The notes beneath the pieces were generated by a model. It ran no database searches. It was not told the origin of the DNA and saw only the letters and a program-made list of their open reading frames with translations. A stretch of DNA of 64,000 nucleotides from Hyperoplus lanceolatus (lineage: Eukaryota; Chordata; Actinopteri; Uranoscopiformes; Ammodytidae): contig CM049408.1 in the NCBI GenBank assembly GCA_026929865.2, positions 17,542,501-17,606,500 of the forward strand, read 5' to 3'. Position numbers and translations under genes: made by a program. How positions within the stretch are numbered: the stretch's first letter is position 1; every line of letters begins with the position of its first letter. Shown here one piece after another: positions 30,167 through 40,740 of the stretch.

Positions 30167-32317
30167 GTGGCCTGTATCAGAAGTATTAATTTAAAAAGAT
30201 CTCAACCTAAAATCATAATTAAGCGTAATTTTAAAGGTTTTAATGAGCAAGCCTTTTTAAGTGATCTCCATCATAGTGACATTCAACTGACTACGCAAAT
30301 TTCGGATGTTGAGTTAGCCTTAGACCATTTCATCAATACTTTCACCTCAATTATAAACAAGCATGCGCCCCTAAAAAAACATAGAGTAAAAAATAGATCA
30401 AACCCCTGGTTTACAAGTGAACTATCTGATTTATTTTCCGAGAGAAATAAAGCATGGTCTGTAGCTAGACGCTCTGGAGATAATACCAATTGGACAATTT
30501 TTAGACACCTTAGGAATAAATGCACAGCCATTGTCAGGAAAGCCAAATCTGAATACTACCTTGAATTAATCTCAAACTGCTACTCTAACCCTGCACTATT
30601 TTGGAAAGCTGTGAACTATAATAAAAACAATTCTAGTACAGTTCCCACTCAGATCAAATTAAATGGTCACACTCTCAATGATCAAAAAGAGATTGGCTTA
30701 GCTTTTAATAAACATTTTGTTGCTGCTGGTCAACTCTTTCAGAATGGAGGATATAGGCCTTCTACCACCAGTAGTAACGTACCGCCTGTCTCTCAAACTC
30801 CTCTTTTCAGCCTTGATCTTCTTCCCACAAGTGTTGTTGTAGATGCACTCCTCGCCATCAACCCCAAGAAGTACATGGAAGAGGACAATTTGGACCCCTT
30901 TTCAATCAAGCTCTCTACACATATAATATCAAAACAAATTACCCATATTTTTAATCTTTCCATCTCCTCTGGAATAGTTCCTAAAATTTGGAAAAAAGCT
31001 CATGTAATTCCTTTACATAAAGGTGGTGACAAGAATAATCTTAATAACTACAGGCCAATTTCCAAACTCCCATGCCTCGCAAAAATTCTAGAATCACTTA
31101 TTAATAATCAGTTAAAAACATTTCTAACTAGTGCTTCCATTTTGAGCCCATTCCAATCTGGTTTTAGGGCAGGCCACAGTACTGTCTCTGCTGTGACTTT
31201 GGTTGTAGACAACATTGTTACAGCATTAGACAAGAAAAAGCACTGTGCAGCACTTTTTATTGATCTTTCAAAGGCCTTTGATACTGTTGACCACCATTTG
31301 CCTTTACAGAGGCTGCATGACATTGGCTTTGATCAGTCTGCATGTAGCTGGTTTAGGGACTATCTCTCTGATAGACAGCAGTCAGTTAAACTGGGAAGAT
31401 ACCAGTCTGAGTTTTTAACTGTTACAAATGGTGTCCCACAGGGCTCAATTTTAGGTCCAGTTCTTTTCACAATTTATATAAATAACATTGTTTCATCGCT
31501 AAAAAACTGTCACGCCCATTTTTACGCTGACGACACAGTACTGTATTGCATTTCCGATTCGGTGCACCAATCTATTCAGAACCTACAAAGCTCTTTTAAC
31601 ACCCTGCAGGACTGTCTAGTGGACCTCAGGCTTGTTCTTAATACAGACAAAACCAAATATATGTGTTTATCCAGAGCAAAAACTACACATTTTAATGATT
31701 TTAATATGTTTACAAAGAATGGATTTTTAATTGAAAGAGTCACAGAGTATAAATATCTCGGCATCTGGTTAGATGATAAACTCACTTTTCATTTTCATAT
31801 AAATAATCTTGTTTGTCGACTACGACAAAAAATTGGCTATTTTTATAGGAATAAAACCACCTTCCCTTTATTTAGTAGGAAAAGGATTATTGAGGCAGTT
31901 TTCATGTCTGTCCTTGATTACGGTGATGTGGTCTACCGGCATGCATCACATTCATGTCTTAAACTCCTAGACTCTGTTTTTCACTCTGCTTTAAGATTCA
32001 TCACAGGAGATGCTTATGATACACACCATTGTCTCTTATATGAAAAGGTTGGGTGGTCCTCCCTTAAAGAGAGACGTGACGCACATTGGCACATTTTTAT
32101 TTACAAAGCCTTGACCGGGAAGCTTCCTCGTTATTTAACTGAAATGCTGCACATTTCAGATGGGCTTTATCAAACCCGCTCCACTGACATGCTTATGCTT
32201 TATGTCCCACAAGCCCGGTCTGAGCTGGGAAAGACAGCTTTTAGCTTCAGTGCCCCTGACTCCTGGAACAACTTACAGCAACAAATTAAACTAAATACAT
32301 TCATATCCTTTGGCTAA
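30167..32317 (+). CDS. LINE protein, C-terminal part: end of endonuclease, reverse transcriptase
   Basis: 716 codons from the first ATG, but the frame is open upstream to about 30070 and is really the continuation of the preceding frame. Just upstream of the ATG lies SDHCPVA, the final endonuclease motif. The reverse transcriptase has an entry region, NNYRPISKLPCLAKILE, then SGFRAGHST. The first catalytic aspartate lies in FIDLSKAFDTVDH (Asp366), followed by NGVPQGSILGP and the YADD box at 453-456 with Asp455 and Asp456. The motif KYLGIWLD marks the thumb-proximal region. The C-terminal part (about 570-716) contains HSALRFITGD and GWSSLKERRD, as is usual in CR1/L2 proteins. It copies element RNA into DNA at the nicked target. 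All catalytic residues appear intact. Confidence 0.9.
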   Translation: MACIRSINLKRSQPKIIIKRNFKGFNEQAFLSDLHHSDIQLTTQISDVELALDHFINTFTSIINKHAPLKKHRVKNRSNPWFTSELSDLFSERNKAWSVARRSGDNTNWTIFRHLRNKCTAIVRKAKSEYYLELISNCYSNPALFWKAVNYNKNNSSTVPTQIKLNGHTLNDQKEIGLAFNKHFVAAGQLFQNGGYRPSTTSSNVPPVSQTPLFSLDLLPTSVVVDALLAINPKKYMEEDNLDPFSIKLSTHIISKQITHIFNLSISSGIVPKIWKKAHVIPLHKGGDKNNLNNYRPISKLPCLAKILESLINNQLKTFLTSASILSPFQSGFRAGHSTVSAVTLVVDNIVTALDKKKHCAALFIDLSKAFDTVDHHLPLQRLHDIGFDQSACSWFRDYLSDRQQSVKLGRYQSEFLTVTNGVPQGSILGPVLFTIYINNIVSSLKNCHAHFYADDTVLYCISDSVHQSIQNLQSSFNTLQDCLVDLRLVLNTDKTKYMCLSRAKTTHFNDFNMFTKNGFLIERVTEYKYLGIWLDDKLTFHFHINNLVCRLRQKIGYFYRNKTTFPLFSRKRIIEAVFMSVLDYGDVVYRHASHSCLKLLDSVFHSALRFITGDAYDTHHCLLYEKVGWSSLKERRDAHWHIFIYKALTGKLPRYLTEMLHISDGLYQTRSTDMLMLYVPQARSELGKTAFSFSAPDSWNNLQQQIKLNTFISFG

Positions 32318-32451
32318 TTTAAACAGACTATCTTGGATCTGCCAAACTCTACTTGTAACTGTTTTAATTAGGCTATATTTTGATGTATTTGCATTGAATA
32401 TTTTGTATGTATTGTTGTTTTGAATTTGTTTTGACTCGGCATCATTGAAAA

Positions 32452-32467
32452 TGAGGGTCACCCCTCA
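32452..32467 (+). other. 3' hairpin of the LINE RNA
   Basis: TGAGGG-TCAC-CCCTCA, a 6-bp stem with a 4-nt loop about 50 bp from the element's end. Stem-loops near the 3' tail are recognised by the reverse transcriptase in L2-type elements; that role here is inferred. Confidence 0.55.
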
Positions 32468-32519
32468 ATTGGTCTCTCGAGGATAAATAAAAGTTAAATA
32501 AAATAAATAAAAATAAATA

Positions 32520-32624
32520 CAACTTAATCCCATTGAGACCGGAGACTCTTTGGCAAGGGAGACCTTGCGTTCTTCTCTACTATTTGGCATGGTAGGTGAA
32601 GATTAAGGATGTCCATATACTGTA
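32520..32624. repeat. Short repeat-like flank between LINE and hAT
   Basis: AATCCCATTGAGACC followed by CAAGGGAGACC resembles a fragment often seen in fish 3' LINE remnants. Identification is weak. Confidence 0.25.
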
Positions 32625-32632
32625 CATGTGGT

Positions 32633-33826
32633 CAGGGGCGTAGCACCAAATTCTGGGCCCCTACACAAAAAGTCCTGATGGGCCCCCTGAAAAGCGGTCT
32701 TACAATAAACATGTCTCTCTGAGCCAGACAACTCCACAATATTTCATCTGATGAATGACCAAATCATTACTTTTACAAGTGTTAACCCCAGAAAATGTCT
32801 TAGTCAAGGAGGTCACTGGGCAAGGTCACAGGAGGCGCGGCACTGAGTGCCACGGCGAACATTTTGGGGGTATTTTGCTCAAAGATGCCAATGCGCACTA
32901 TAGAAATAAACAACTGTTTATTTGAATACAAAAATACAACAGACACTGACCTTACAGTTGTGCAATTTTGTTTGCTATGTGCAGGTAAAATTTTATAGAC
33001 AGTACAAAACACAATTAAAGAGAACTTCTACTGTTTTGGTGCAATACTATGCAGACACACTAAATTTAAATAATAGACTATACACTTGTGTAGGCACATC
33101 AAGTGCAAATTCAACTTTTTTAAGTTCCTTTATGGATGGGGGGCTGTGATTATTGTGGACAATAGGCCTACTGTGATGTGATAGCCTATAATTCATTAAT
33201 GGTTATTATTAGCCTACTTGCTTGATTTCTTTTTAAATACAGGTCGTTTTGGAACATAAAGCAGCATTGAAAATTCAGAAAATAAATCTTGTTGGCCTAC
33301 ACTAGCATGCTGTTCTACAAATAACTCAATAGTTGAAATAATAAATACAATGTGTGTTCCCCTTAAAATGTCTAAATGCATTTCAAAGACAGTAACAGTG
33401 TGGCACTTCTTTAAACTTACTGAAACTTGCAGGGGCCATCACTCTCATGTATTCATCAGACTTTTCTTTGCGCTGTCTGAGCTGATAGATAGGTTGTGTT
33501 GCCACAGTGATGTGGAGTCTTAAACTGTTCTAGCTTTGCCAGCACTTATTTCTGTAAAGCTAAATATCCCCATAGAAACATCGCTGCGTTTATTTTCGCC
33601 ACCAGTTCAATTCAATGTTGGCTTGCTCCTGCTTACTCTCCCGCACACATGCCTTAGTCATGCGCAGGCCCCTGATCTCCTTGCAAGGGTCAGGGGCCTA
33701 TCATGAGTTCAGGGCCTTCGAAGATCAGGGCCCCACATTTAGCTTGTTAATCTTTTTTTATGGGACCCCCTCTGCCTTGAGCCCCCCCACGACTGTATCA
33801 CTTTTCCCCGCAGTCCGTCGGCCCTG
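32633..33826. mobile_element. Non-autonomous hAT-type DNA transposon, complete
   Basis: A 1194-bp element bounded by a perfect 8-bp target duplication, CATGTGGT (32625-32632 and 33827-33834). The left end is CAGGGGCGTAGCACC. The right end, read inward, is CAGGGCCGACGG, so the inverted termini are imperfect. GGGCCCC motifs lie just inside both ends (about 32656 and 33728). No transposase frame. The 8-bp duplication and CAGGG terminus support hAT. It lies about 110 bp beyond the LINE tail. Confidence 0.85.
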
Positions 33827-33834
33827 CATGTGGT

Positions 33835-34065
33835 CAGATGCAGCATGCTGTAAAATACCCTGAAGCCCTACTACATCCAGTCGTGATTTTAAGTGTGGAA
33901 TTCTGCATGCTTTTTTCTGATTCTGACCCACATTCTCTGCGTCCCAAGAAGTTACTTCGCATCTACGAGGCCTCTGAGTGAAAACAACCAGCGATGCGAC
34001 AGATATATGAGTTAGAGACTAGTTCAAGCCTCAATGTTATGATAATCTAATAAAAAGGGTGAGTC
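33835..34065. other. Non-coding sequence
   Basis: Nothing recognised between the hAT element and the next repeat. Confidence 0.35.
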
Positions 34066-34270
34066 AGCAATGATGGAGAATGCTTGTTGTCAAAAATCAC
34101 TTTTTGTCAAAATCAGTGAATATCTCCTCACTGTCCGTACTGTATTAAAACCAGAATTATTGTCAGCACAAACACAGTACAAAGAGGTAGCAGATTGTGA
34201 GGAGATATTCACTGATTTCGACAAGAAGGGGTTTTTGACAACAAGCATTCTCAGGAATGGCTGACTTCAC
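34066..34270. repeat. GAGTCAG-family repeat folded back on itself (copy 2)
   Basis: Positions about 34079-34132 (GAATGCTTGTTGTCAAAAATC through ATATCTCCTCAC) are the near reverse complement of 34197-34256 (GTGAGGAGATATTCACTG through GACAACAAGCATTC). The outer edges read GTGAGTCAGCAATG and GGCTGACTTCACC. The unit resembles a foldback or MITE of which the copies at 11465 and 47643 show one arm. Confidence 0.7.
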
Positions 34271-35553
34271 CTTGAATTAAAGTATGTCCCAATTGTATGC
34301 CTACTGCATTAAAATGACATACTTTTTATGATCAGCTGTAAGGGAAGGCAAGGTTCAAAGTGATTTACTGGGGCATACAAAACATCAAGATTATGCTTTA
34401 GAAATTACATAAAAATAAAAGAAAAAAAAAGAAAATTCAAAGATTCCATATTAGCTTAGCCTATATTAGACCCCAGATCACATGAATAAAGCTTTAACTG
34501 CAGGTGAAAACACTCTCAAGACGCATTGAGATCGGATCAATAACCACATTCGGAGGTGGTTTACGTCCGTTGTGACCGTTGTGTCTGCATTCATTTGGTA
34601 GTGGAAACACCAATGTGACTCTTGTCCACTTTAGGGACCTCCTACTCAACTGCTGCCCCCTGCCTGAGCGGAAATATGTTAAAAGTGCATCACTGGTGTT
34701 CATGCAGCTTTTATGGAAGCCTCATGAACGTTAGTTGCATCCGCCAGTATTGCAAATGACAAGCTTTTTGTCCTCTGGTTTCATTTCATTGCGTAAATCT
34801 GAAAACACGGAGAGCTGCAAGGCAACGACTTCCTGTTCTTGTCCGCTTAAAAATAAAAGTCAACTCGCGTTTGGCTAGTAACAGGCTTTTAATGTGAAGG
34901 CGCACAGGAAATATTCTGTTTGCACGTAAAGTAACTTAACTGCATAAAACCGTGTACTGGTGGTGGTGACAAGAGTGTAGCAGACTTTAGTAAAGCAGCC
35001 CGGCAAACACACATCTTTCACCAGCCAAAGTGGCTTAATAACTTACTCGCCTAAGAGTTTTTACTTTTATATACTATCTATGATATTTCCCGCATTTGGC
35101 GAGTGTTAATGTAGAACCCTCTAAGGGTCCGTGTATAAAGTGTTATTTTGTATTAAGGGCTGAGTCCAAAGTGACAGAAAGGAATATACCGCTCGTGATT
35201 TCGTTTTACCGTTTTCCAGCTGGAATGCAGAAACAAAAATTCCATCCGAATTTTCCTTTCTTGTTTATTGGTACAAAACGAAAAACGAATATGACAGAAC
35301 AAGGAAATGTGTGAACGGAGGGTTCTGTTACTTTGTATTAAGAGCTGAGTCCAAAGTGACAGAAAGGAAATGGAAGAACGGAGAGGTTTTATTTCCTACA
35401 TTCAATTCTGACAGGAAAACACATAAACAAGCCTCATTGGCTTTTCCATCTGTGGGCGGACTTCTCCTGATTGGTTGCAGCGCTCCGTCAGTTGTGCCAC
35501 TGAGCTTCCTACTTCTGTATTTCCAGCGTAAAAGTAACCTTTCTAAAAGGATC
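34213..35553. repeat. Left arm of large palindrome
   Basis: About 1.34 kb whose reverse complement lies at 36842-38760. Paired landmarks include GGAGGTGGTTTACGTCCGTT, GACCTCCTACTCAACTGCTG, GCGAGTGTTAATGTAGAACC and AATTTTCCTTTCTTGTTTAT. A roughly 50-bp stretch near 35446-35495 is missing from the other arm. No gene is recognised in it. Confidence 0.9.
35141..35369 (+). repeat. 44-bp direct repeat inside the left arm
   Basis: TGTTA(T/C)TTTGTATTAAG(G/A)GCTGAGTCCAAAGTGACAGAAAGGAA occurs at about 35141-35184 and again at 35326-35369, 185 bp apart. The right arm keeps only partial traces of the second copy near 36945-36970. Confidence 0.85.
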
Positions 35554-36841
35554 GAAAACTGATACATTTATCTTCAAATTGTGATCAATGCGTGCAATAA
35601 GAAAGTAGGGAACTCAGAAAGCAGCACATAATAAGCCTAAATAGGCTATAATCAACCTCTAAATAAAATGCGTGGTTGGACATAGCCTATAATAAAAGGT
35701 CGGAAAATTGTTAATTTTTTCATGTGAATATGATTTATTCCTGATTTTATTTTTTATTTTTTAAACGTCACATTTTGCTTTAATAGCGTCCATAGCAACA
35801 GGAGTGAACACCTCGCCAAAGCCGGAACATACGCCGTGACTATAACCTTCTGGATAGATGGTTAGACCTACTCTGTGTTTTCACTTTACGCTGCACTGTC
35901 ACTGTACAGCTTAAACCAAAATCACTCCATAGAAATCTCTATGGAAATGTAAAATCTGATGATTTTACGTTTGATCGATAATTTATCTGATCAGTAGTTC
36001 TCAGCCCTCTTGTCGTTCATATAGGCGGCCACCTTACACATCGTGAACATGCTCTACATTCAGATTAATAAACCTAGTTGTATAGGCATATATCATTCTT
36101 TGTTTTATTAACAGGAGTGTTTTAGGATCAAGCATTTGTTTCTTCTGTTTCTGTGGTGAATCATGTTATCAGCGATCCATTGACTATGGCTTTTACGCAT
36201 GCGCTCAACCCAGAGTGAACACGCTCAGCGTTGATTGACCCAACGCTGATCGGGCGATCATAGCCTAATGCATATTTCTCGCTAACAATATTATAAAAAC
36301 AAACCTGTGGTCTTGCCATTGCTAGGTAAAATTCATAATTCCCCATGGAAAAAAAGCCATTGGGGCGGCAGGTGTGTGTGTGTTTCACCGGGCGTGAAGC
36401 TCTGTGTTCTCAGACGGGGCTTTGAGTGTAGGCTCAGATGCAAAGAGAGTGTCTCTTTCTCTCTCTCTCTCTCTCTCTCGGCTGCGCGTTGCATTATAAT
36501 GTGTGTGATTGCGTGTTGGTAGGGGTCCATGGCTGGTTTGTGTCCAGGGCCCGTGGACATGTTAATCCGTCCTTGCCTGTGCGGTGGCACACTTGGCACA
36601 TGCCTTGCCAAAGTACTGGCTATAGAGGTAGGCTATATTATTGCACGTCGAAAAGTGACTCAAAGGGACAATGACCATGCGTCAATCAGGACGAGTTGGG
36701 GAGAAATGTTGAGTGGTTGGGAGTGAGAACGTGTTCTTACATAAAAAAAATATGTGGCCTATTATTTTATTCGAACATGTAGGCTATACATTTTACAGAT
36801 TGTGCTCAATAGGGCATAGGCTATGGGTCAGTGTATGCTAT
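35554..36841. other. Unpaired spacer of the large palindrome
   Basis: About 1.29 kb, AT-rich, with repeated TAGGCTAT/ATAGCCTA motifs and a (CT)n run at 36457-36479. No transposase or other gene recognised. Confidence 0.6.
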
Positions 36842-38760
36842 GATCCTATTATAAAGGCTACTTTTACACTGGAAATACAGAAGCAGGAAGCTCTCAGTGG
36901 CACAGCCAATGAGGCTCGTTTATTTGTTTTCATATAATTGGGACTAAGCTCTTAATACAAAGTAACAAATCCCTCCGTTCACCCATTTCCTTGTTCTGTC
37001 ATATTCGTTTTTCGTTTTGTACCAATAAACAAGAAAGGAAAATTCGGATGGAATTTTCGTTTCTGCATTCCAGCTGGAAAACAGTAAAACGAAATTACGA
37101 GCGGTATATTCCTTTCTGTCACTTTGGACTCAGCCCTTAAAACAAAATAACACTTTATACACGGACCCTTAGAGGGTTCTACATTAACACTCGCCAAATG
37201 CGGGAAATATCATAGATAGTATATAAAAGTAAAAACTCTTAGGCAAGTAAGTTATTACGCCACTTTGGCTGGTGAAAGATGTGTGTTTGCCGGGCGGCTT
37301 TTCTAACGTCTGCTACACTCTTGTCACCACCACCAGTACACGGCTTTATGCAGTTAAGTTACTTTACGTGCGAACAGAATATTTCCTGTGCGCCTTCACA
37401 TTAAAAGCCTGTTACTAGCCAAACGCGAGTTGACTTTTATTTTTAAGCGGACAAGAACAGTAAGTCGTTGCCTTGCAGCTCTCCGTGTTTTCAGATTTAC
37501 GCAATGAAATGAAACCAGAGGACAAAAAGCTTGTCATTTGCAATACTGGCGGATGCAACTAACGTTCGTGAGGCTTCTATAAAAGCTGCATGCCAGTGAT
37601 GCACTTTTAACGTATTTCCGCTCAGGCAGGGGGCAGCAGTTGAGTAGGAGGTCCCTAAAGTGGACAAGAGTCACATTGGTGTTTCCACTACCAAATGAAT
37701 GCGGACACAACGGTCACAACGGACGTAAACCACCTCCGAATGTGGTTATTGTGATCCGATCTCAATGCGTCTTGAGAGTGTTTTGTTAGAATTCTAATTT
37801 CCAATAATTAATGAAGCATATACCCCCCATCATTAATGCATTTACTCTTCTGTAACTTGTATAATCTAACTAACAATTGAGCACATAGATAGTATGTTAT
37901 GTAGAAAGTCGTAAAACTCTATACGTCGTTAACAACTCCTGTTTGCTGGAAAGAGCAGAGAACACAGTATTGTAGAAATTCTCTATGCAGTTCCCAAAAC
38001 ATTGGGGCCAAAGATGTATCCTTTCTCCACAAAGGGCCTCTGTAGAACTCCATAACAAGTTAGCAGCAGATAGGAAACATTATTCCATCAAGGACATCGG
38101 CAAGATAGCGTAGGGCTTCCGCATTGGGCAGGTTCTTCAGCCAGGAGCCAGAAGATTGGATGATTTTGATGATCGACAAGCTAAACCATCCAATGACATG
38201 AATAACTGAACTTGTTTAAATATCAACTGAATGTCCGGAGAAACTCACTTCTTCTTCTTTTTGGCTGCTCGTTTTTGTCTATCTGACTACTGCATAAGCT
38301 GTAACCTGCCGACATAATTTTTTCATTAAACCATCCATTGTAACTTTTTACCCTCGTCTCCTCCAACATTTTTGCATCCTCTCTTCCTCTTAAGAAACGA
38401 ACACGTGTAATAATATAGTTTTATTAGTTTTCACCTGTAGTTAAAGCCTTATTCATGTGATCCGATTACAAAAGTCAGATGTTAATGCCAAGTGGAAACG
38501 GGGTCTAATATAGGCTAAGCTAATATGGAATCTTTGAATTTTCTTTTTTTTTCTTTTATTTTTATGTAATGTCTAAAGCATAATCTTGATGTTTTGTATG
38601 CCCCAGTAAATCACTTTGAACCTTGCCTTCCCTTACAGCTGATCATAAAAAGTATGTCATTTTAATGCAGTAGGCATACAATTGGGACATACTTTAATTC
38701 AAGGTGAAGTCAGCCATTCCTGAGAATGCTTGTTGTCAAAAACCACTTCTTGTCGAAATT
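36842..38760. repeat. Right arm of large palindrome, interrupted
   Basis: The reverse complement of 34213-35553, interrupted by a 642-bp insertion at 37785-38426. The outer edge matches the GACAACAAGCATTCTCAGG segment of the left side. By eye the arms are about 90 percent alike or better over long stretches, which implies a fairly young duplication or an arm-to-arm correcting process. Confidence 0.9.
37785..38426 (+). mobile_element. LTR-like insertion (possible solo LTR) in the palindrome arm
   Basis: Absent from the mirror position in the left arm (near 34505), so its edges are defined by comparison. It is flanked by GTTTT (37780-37784 and 38427-38431), consistent with a 5-bp target duplication. 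It begins GTTAGAATTC, or TGTTAG if the duplication is 4 bp. Inside are a TTTAAATA promoter-like box (38216-38223), a C/T-rich start-like tract and ATTAAA near 38327, an order that fits U3-R-U5. The right end reads TTTTATTA rather than the usual CA, so the LTR identity is tentative. No coding sequence. Confidence 0.5.
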
Positions 38761-38925
38761 ATTTGTACCAATAAACAAGAAAGGAAAATTCGGATGGAAT
38801 TTTTGTTTCTGCATTCCAGCTGGAAAACGGTAAAACGAAATTACGAACGGTATATTCCTTTCCGTCACTTTGGACTCAGCCCTTAAAACAAAATAACACT
38901 TTATACACGGACCTCTAAGCAGTGT
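38761..38925 (-). repeat. Third, partial copy of the palindrome's inner segment
   Basis: Near-identical to 37017-37178 in the same orientation (CCAATAAACAAGAAAGGAAA through TTTATACACGGACC). It is joined directly to the outer edge of the right arm, which indicates a further rearrangement. Confidence 0.85.
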
Positions 38926-39506
38926 TGTGCATCGCTCCTCCTTGTCTAAATGAGACAGTAGCCTATCTCTTCAACCTAGACCTGTAATTATCTTCACATA
39001 ATGCATTTTAATAGCAAATGCGATTAAAACTGTGGCACTGTACGTATGTTTACTTGTTTGAACCCCACCGGTTAAAAACAGCAATGCAAACGGAAATGAT
39101 GTACGTGTTGATTTAAATACAGCGCGGGTAAATGGAATCAGATCACAAGTAGACAAAGAAGTCAAATACAAGTGGGAACACACGAATTGAGAGCTGTCTA
39201 CTTGTAACCAGATTCAAAAAGTCAGATGTTAATCCCAGGTGGAAACAGGGTCTTAGACATCATGTTGGCTGATCACATCCGTGTCTGTTCGGACTGAAGT
39301 CTTTTTCGCCAAATTCAAGTGCAGATGAGAGTTGGCAATTAATTACCAGTTGACACAATATTCAAGTTTTCAAGTAGATGTGTCCCAGACACTTAACTCT
39401 TTGTGTGTCCTAGTCAGTTAAATAGTTTAATCTATTTTATTGTGTGTCCCAGAACAAAGTTTAAAAAAATAGTATGGGTTTTAGAAACTCAGGGTGTAGT
39501 TACTTA
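38926..39506. repeat. Repeat-like sequence with AAGTCAGATGTTAAT motif
   Basis: The end near 39205-39255 (AAAAAGTCAGATGTTAATCC then GGTGGAAACAGGGTCT) matches a segment at 38459-38510 in the right arm. This is another copy of a dispersed unit. The remainder shows nothing recognisable. Confidence 0.45.
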
Positions 39507-39765
39507 CAGTCCCCTCCATAAGTATCGGAACAGTGAGGCCGATTCCTTTATTTTTGCCGTAGACTGGAAACATTTGGGTTTGACACCAAAAGATGAATAT
39601 GAGACAATAGCTCAACATTCCAGCTTTTATTTCCAGGTATTTACATCTGGATCTGATACACAACTGAGAAGATATCATTATTTGTAAAGGAACACCAAAT
39701 TTTTAGGCGAGCAGAAGTATTGGAACAGATAGACTTTAAAGAAATTTAACTGAATAAAACATACT

Positions 39766-40345
39766 ATTTTATCGCAAATCCTTTGCTTGCAATAACCGCA
39801 TCAAGCCTGTGACCCATTGACATTACCAAACTTTTGCATTCTTCTTTTGTGATGCTTTTCCAGGCTTTCACCGCAGCCTCATTCAGTTGCAGTTTGTGTT
39901 AGGGGGTTACTCTCTTAAGTCTCCTCTTTAGCAGGTAAAATGCATGCTCCATAGCGTTTAAGTCTGGAGATTGACTTGGCCAGTCTAAAACCTTCCACTT
40001 TGTGCCCCTGATTAACTCCTTTGTTGCGTTTTGGGTCATTATCTTGTTGCATTATGAAGGATCTTCCATCAGTTTGGTTGCATCTTTCCTTAAATTGTCA
40101 GACAAAAGGTTTCTGTAAACTTCTGAGTTCATTTTGCTGTTGCCATCATGTGTTACATCATCAATGAAGAATAATGAGCCCGTCCCAGAAGAAGCCATGC
40201 AAGTCCAAGCCATGACATTGCCTCCACCGTGTTTCACAGATGAGCCTGTATGTTTGGGATCATGAGTAGATCCTTTCTGTCTATAAACTTTAGCCTTTCC
40301 ATCACTTTGGTAAAGGTTAATCTTGACAACAACACAGTAACACAT
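39766..40345 (-). pseudogene. Tc1 transposase, 3' half (left copy)
   Basis: Reading on the minus strand from 40345: PKHTGSSVKHGGGNVMAW, then SGTGSLFFIDD, MNSEVYRNLLSDNL, QQDNDPK (near 40030-40057, with the second catalytic Asp) and DWPSQSPDLN-type sequence. The C-terminus is KAWKSITKEECK and MSMGHRLDAVIASKG, followed by a stop near 39766. A frameshift and stop follow KLMEDPS near 40052. The region carrying the first catalytic Asp and the DNA-binding domain are absent. Confidence 0.85.
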
Positions 40346-40740
40346 GATGGCAACAGCAAAATTAACTTAAAAGTCTACAGAAACATTCGGTCTGCCAATT
40401 TAAAGAAAGATGCAACCAAACTGATTCGAAGATGCTCCATCATGCAGCAAGATAATGATCCAAAAAAACTGCAAAAACAACAAAGGAGTTAATCAGGGGC
40501 AAGAAATGGAAGGTTTTAGACTGGCCAAGTCAATCTCCAGACTTAAACGCTATGGAGCATGCATTTTACCTGCTAAAGAGGAGACTTAAGAGAGTAACCC
40601 CCTAACACAAACTGCAACTGAATGAGGCTGCGGTGAAAGCCTGGAAAAGCATCACAAAAGAAGAATGCAAACATTTTGTGATGTCAATGGGTCACAGGCT
40701 TGATGCAGTTATTGCAAGCAAAGTATTTGCGACAAAATAT
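40337..40740 (+). pseudogene. Tc1 transposase, 3' half (right copy)
   Basis: Plus strand: VTHDGNSKINLKVYRNI, QQDNDPKK near 40444-40467, a WPSQSPDLN-like segment near 40520-40545 and MKAWKSITKEECKHFVMSMG with HRLDAVIASK near 40633-40725. Several frame changes separate these pieces. It begins at the HDGN segment, slightly later than the left copy. It is the mirror of 39766-40160. Confidence 0.85.

Larger units (their letters stand above)
27750..32519 (+). mobile_element. L2/CR1-type non-LTR retrotransposon (LINE), nearly full length
   Basis: About 4.8 kb. It comprises a 5' leader rich in GCTAGC/GTTAGC motifs (28010-28050), a coding region with coiled coil, SGNH esterase, endonuclease and reverse transcriptase (28077-32317), then a short 3' region with a hairpin (32452-32467) and an A-rich TAAATAAAATAAATAAA tail ending near 32519. 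Esterase-bearing proteins with an apurinic-type endonuclease and reverse transcriptase are known from L2 and CR1 elements; placing it more exactly needs a reverse-transcriptase tree. The left boundary is approximate, and a duplicated TTGTAACCTGTATTTAT near 27762-27806 may be leader or flank. I saw no target duplication. A single one-base lesion suggests recent insertion. Confidence 0.85.
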
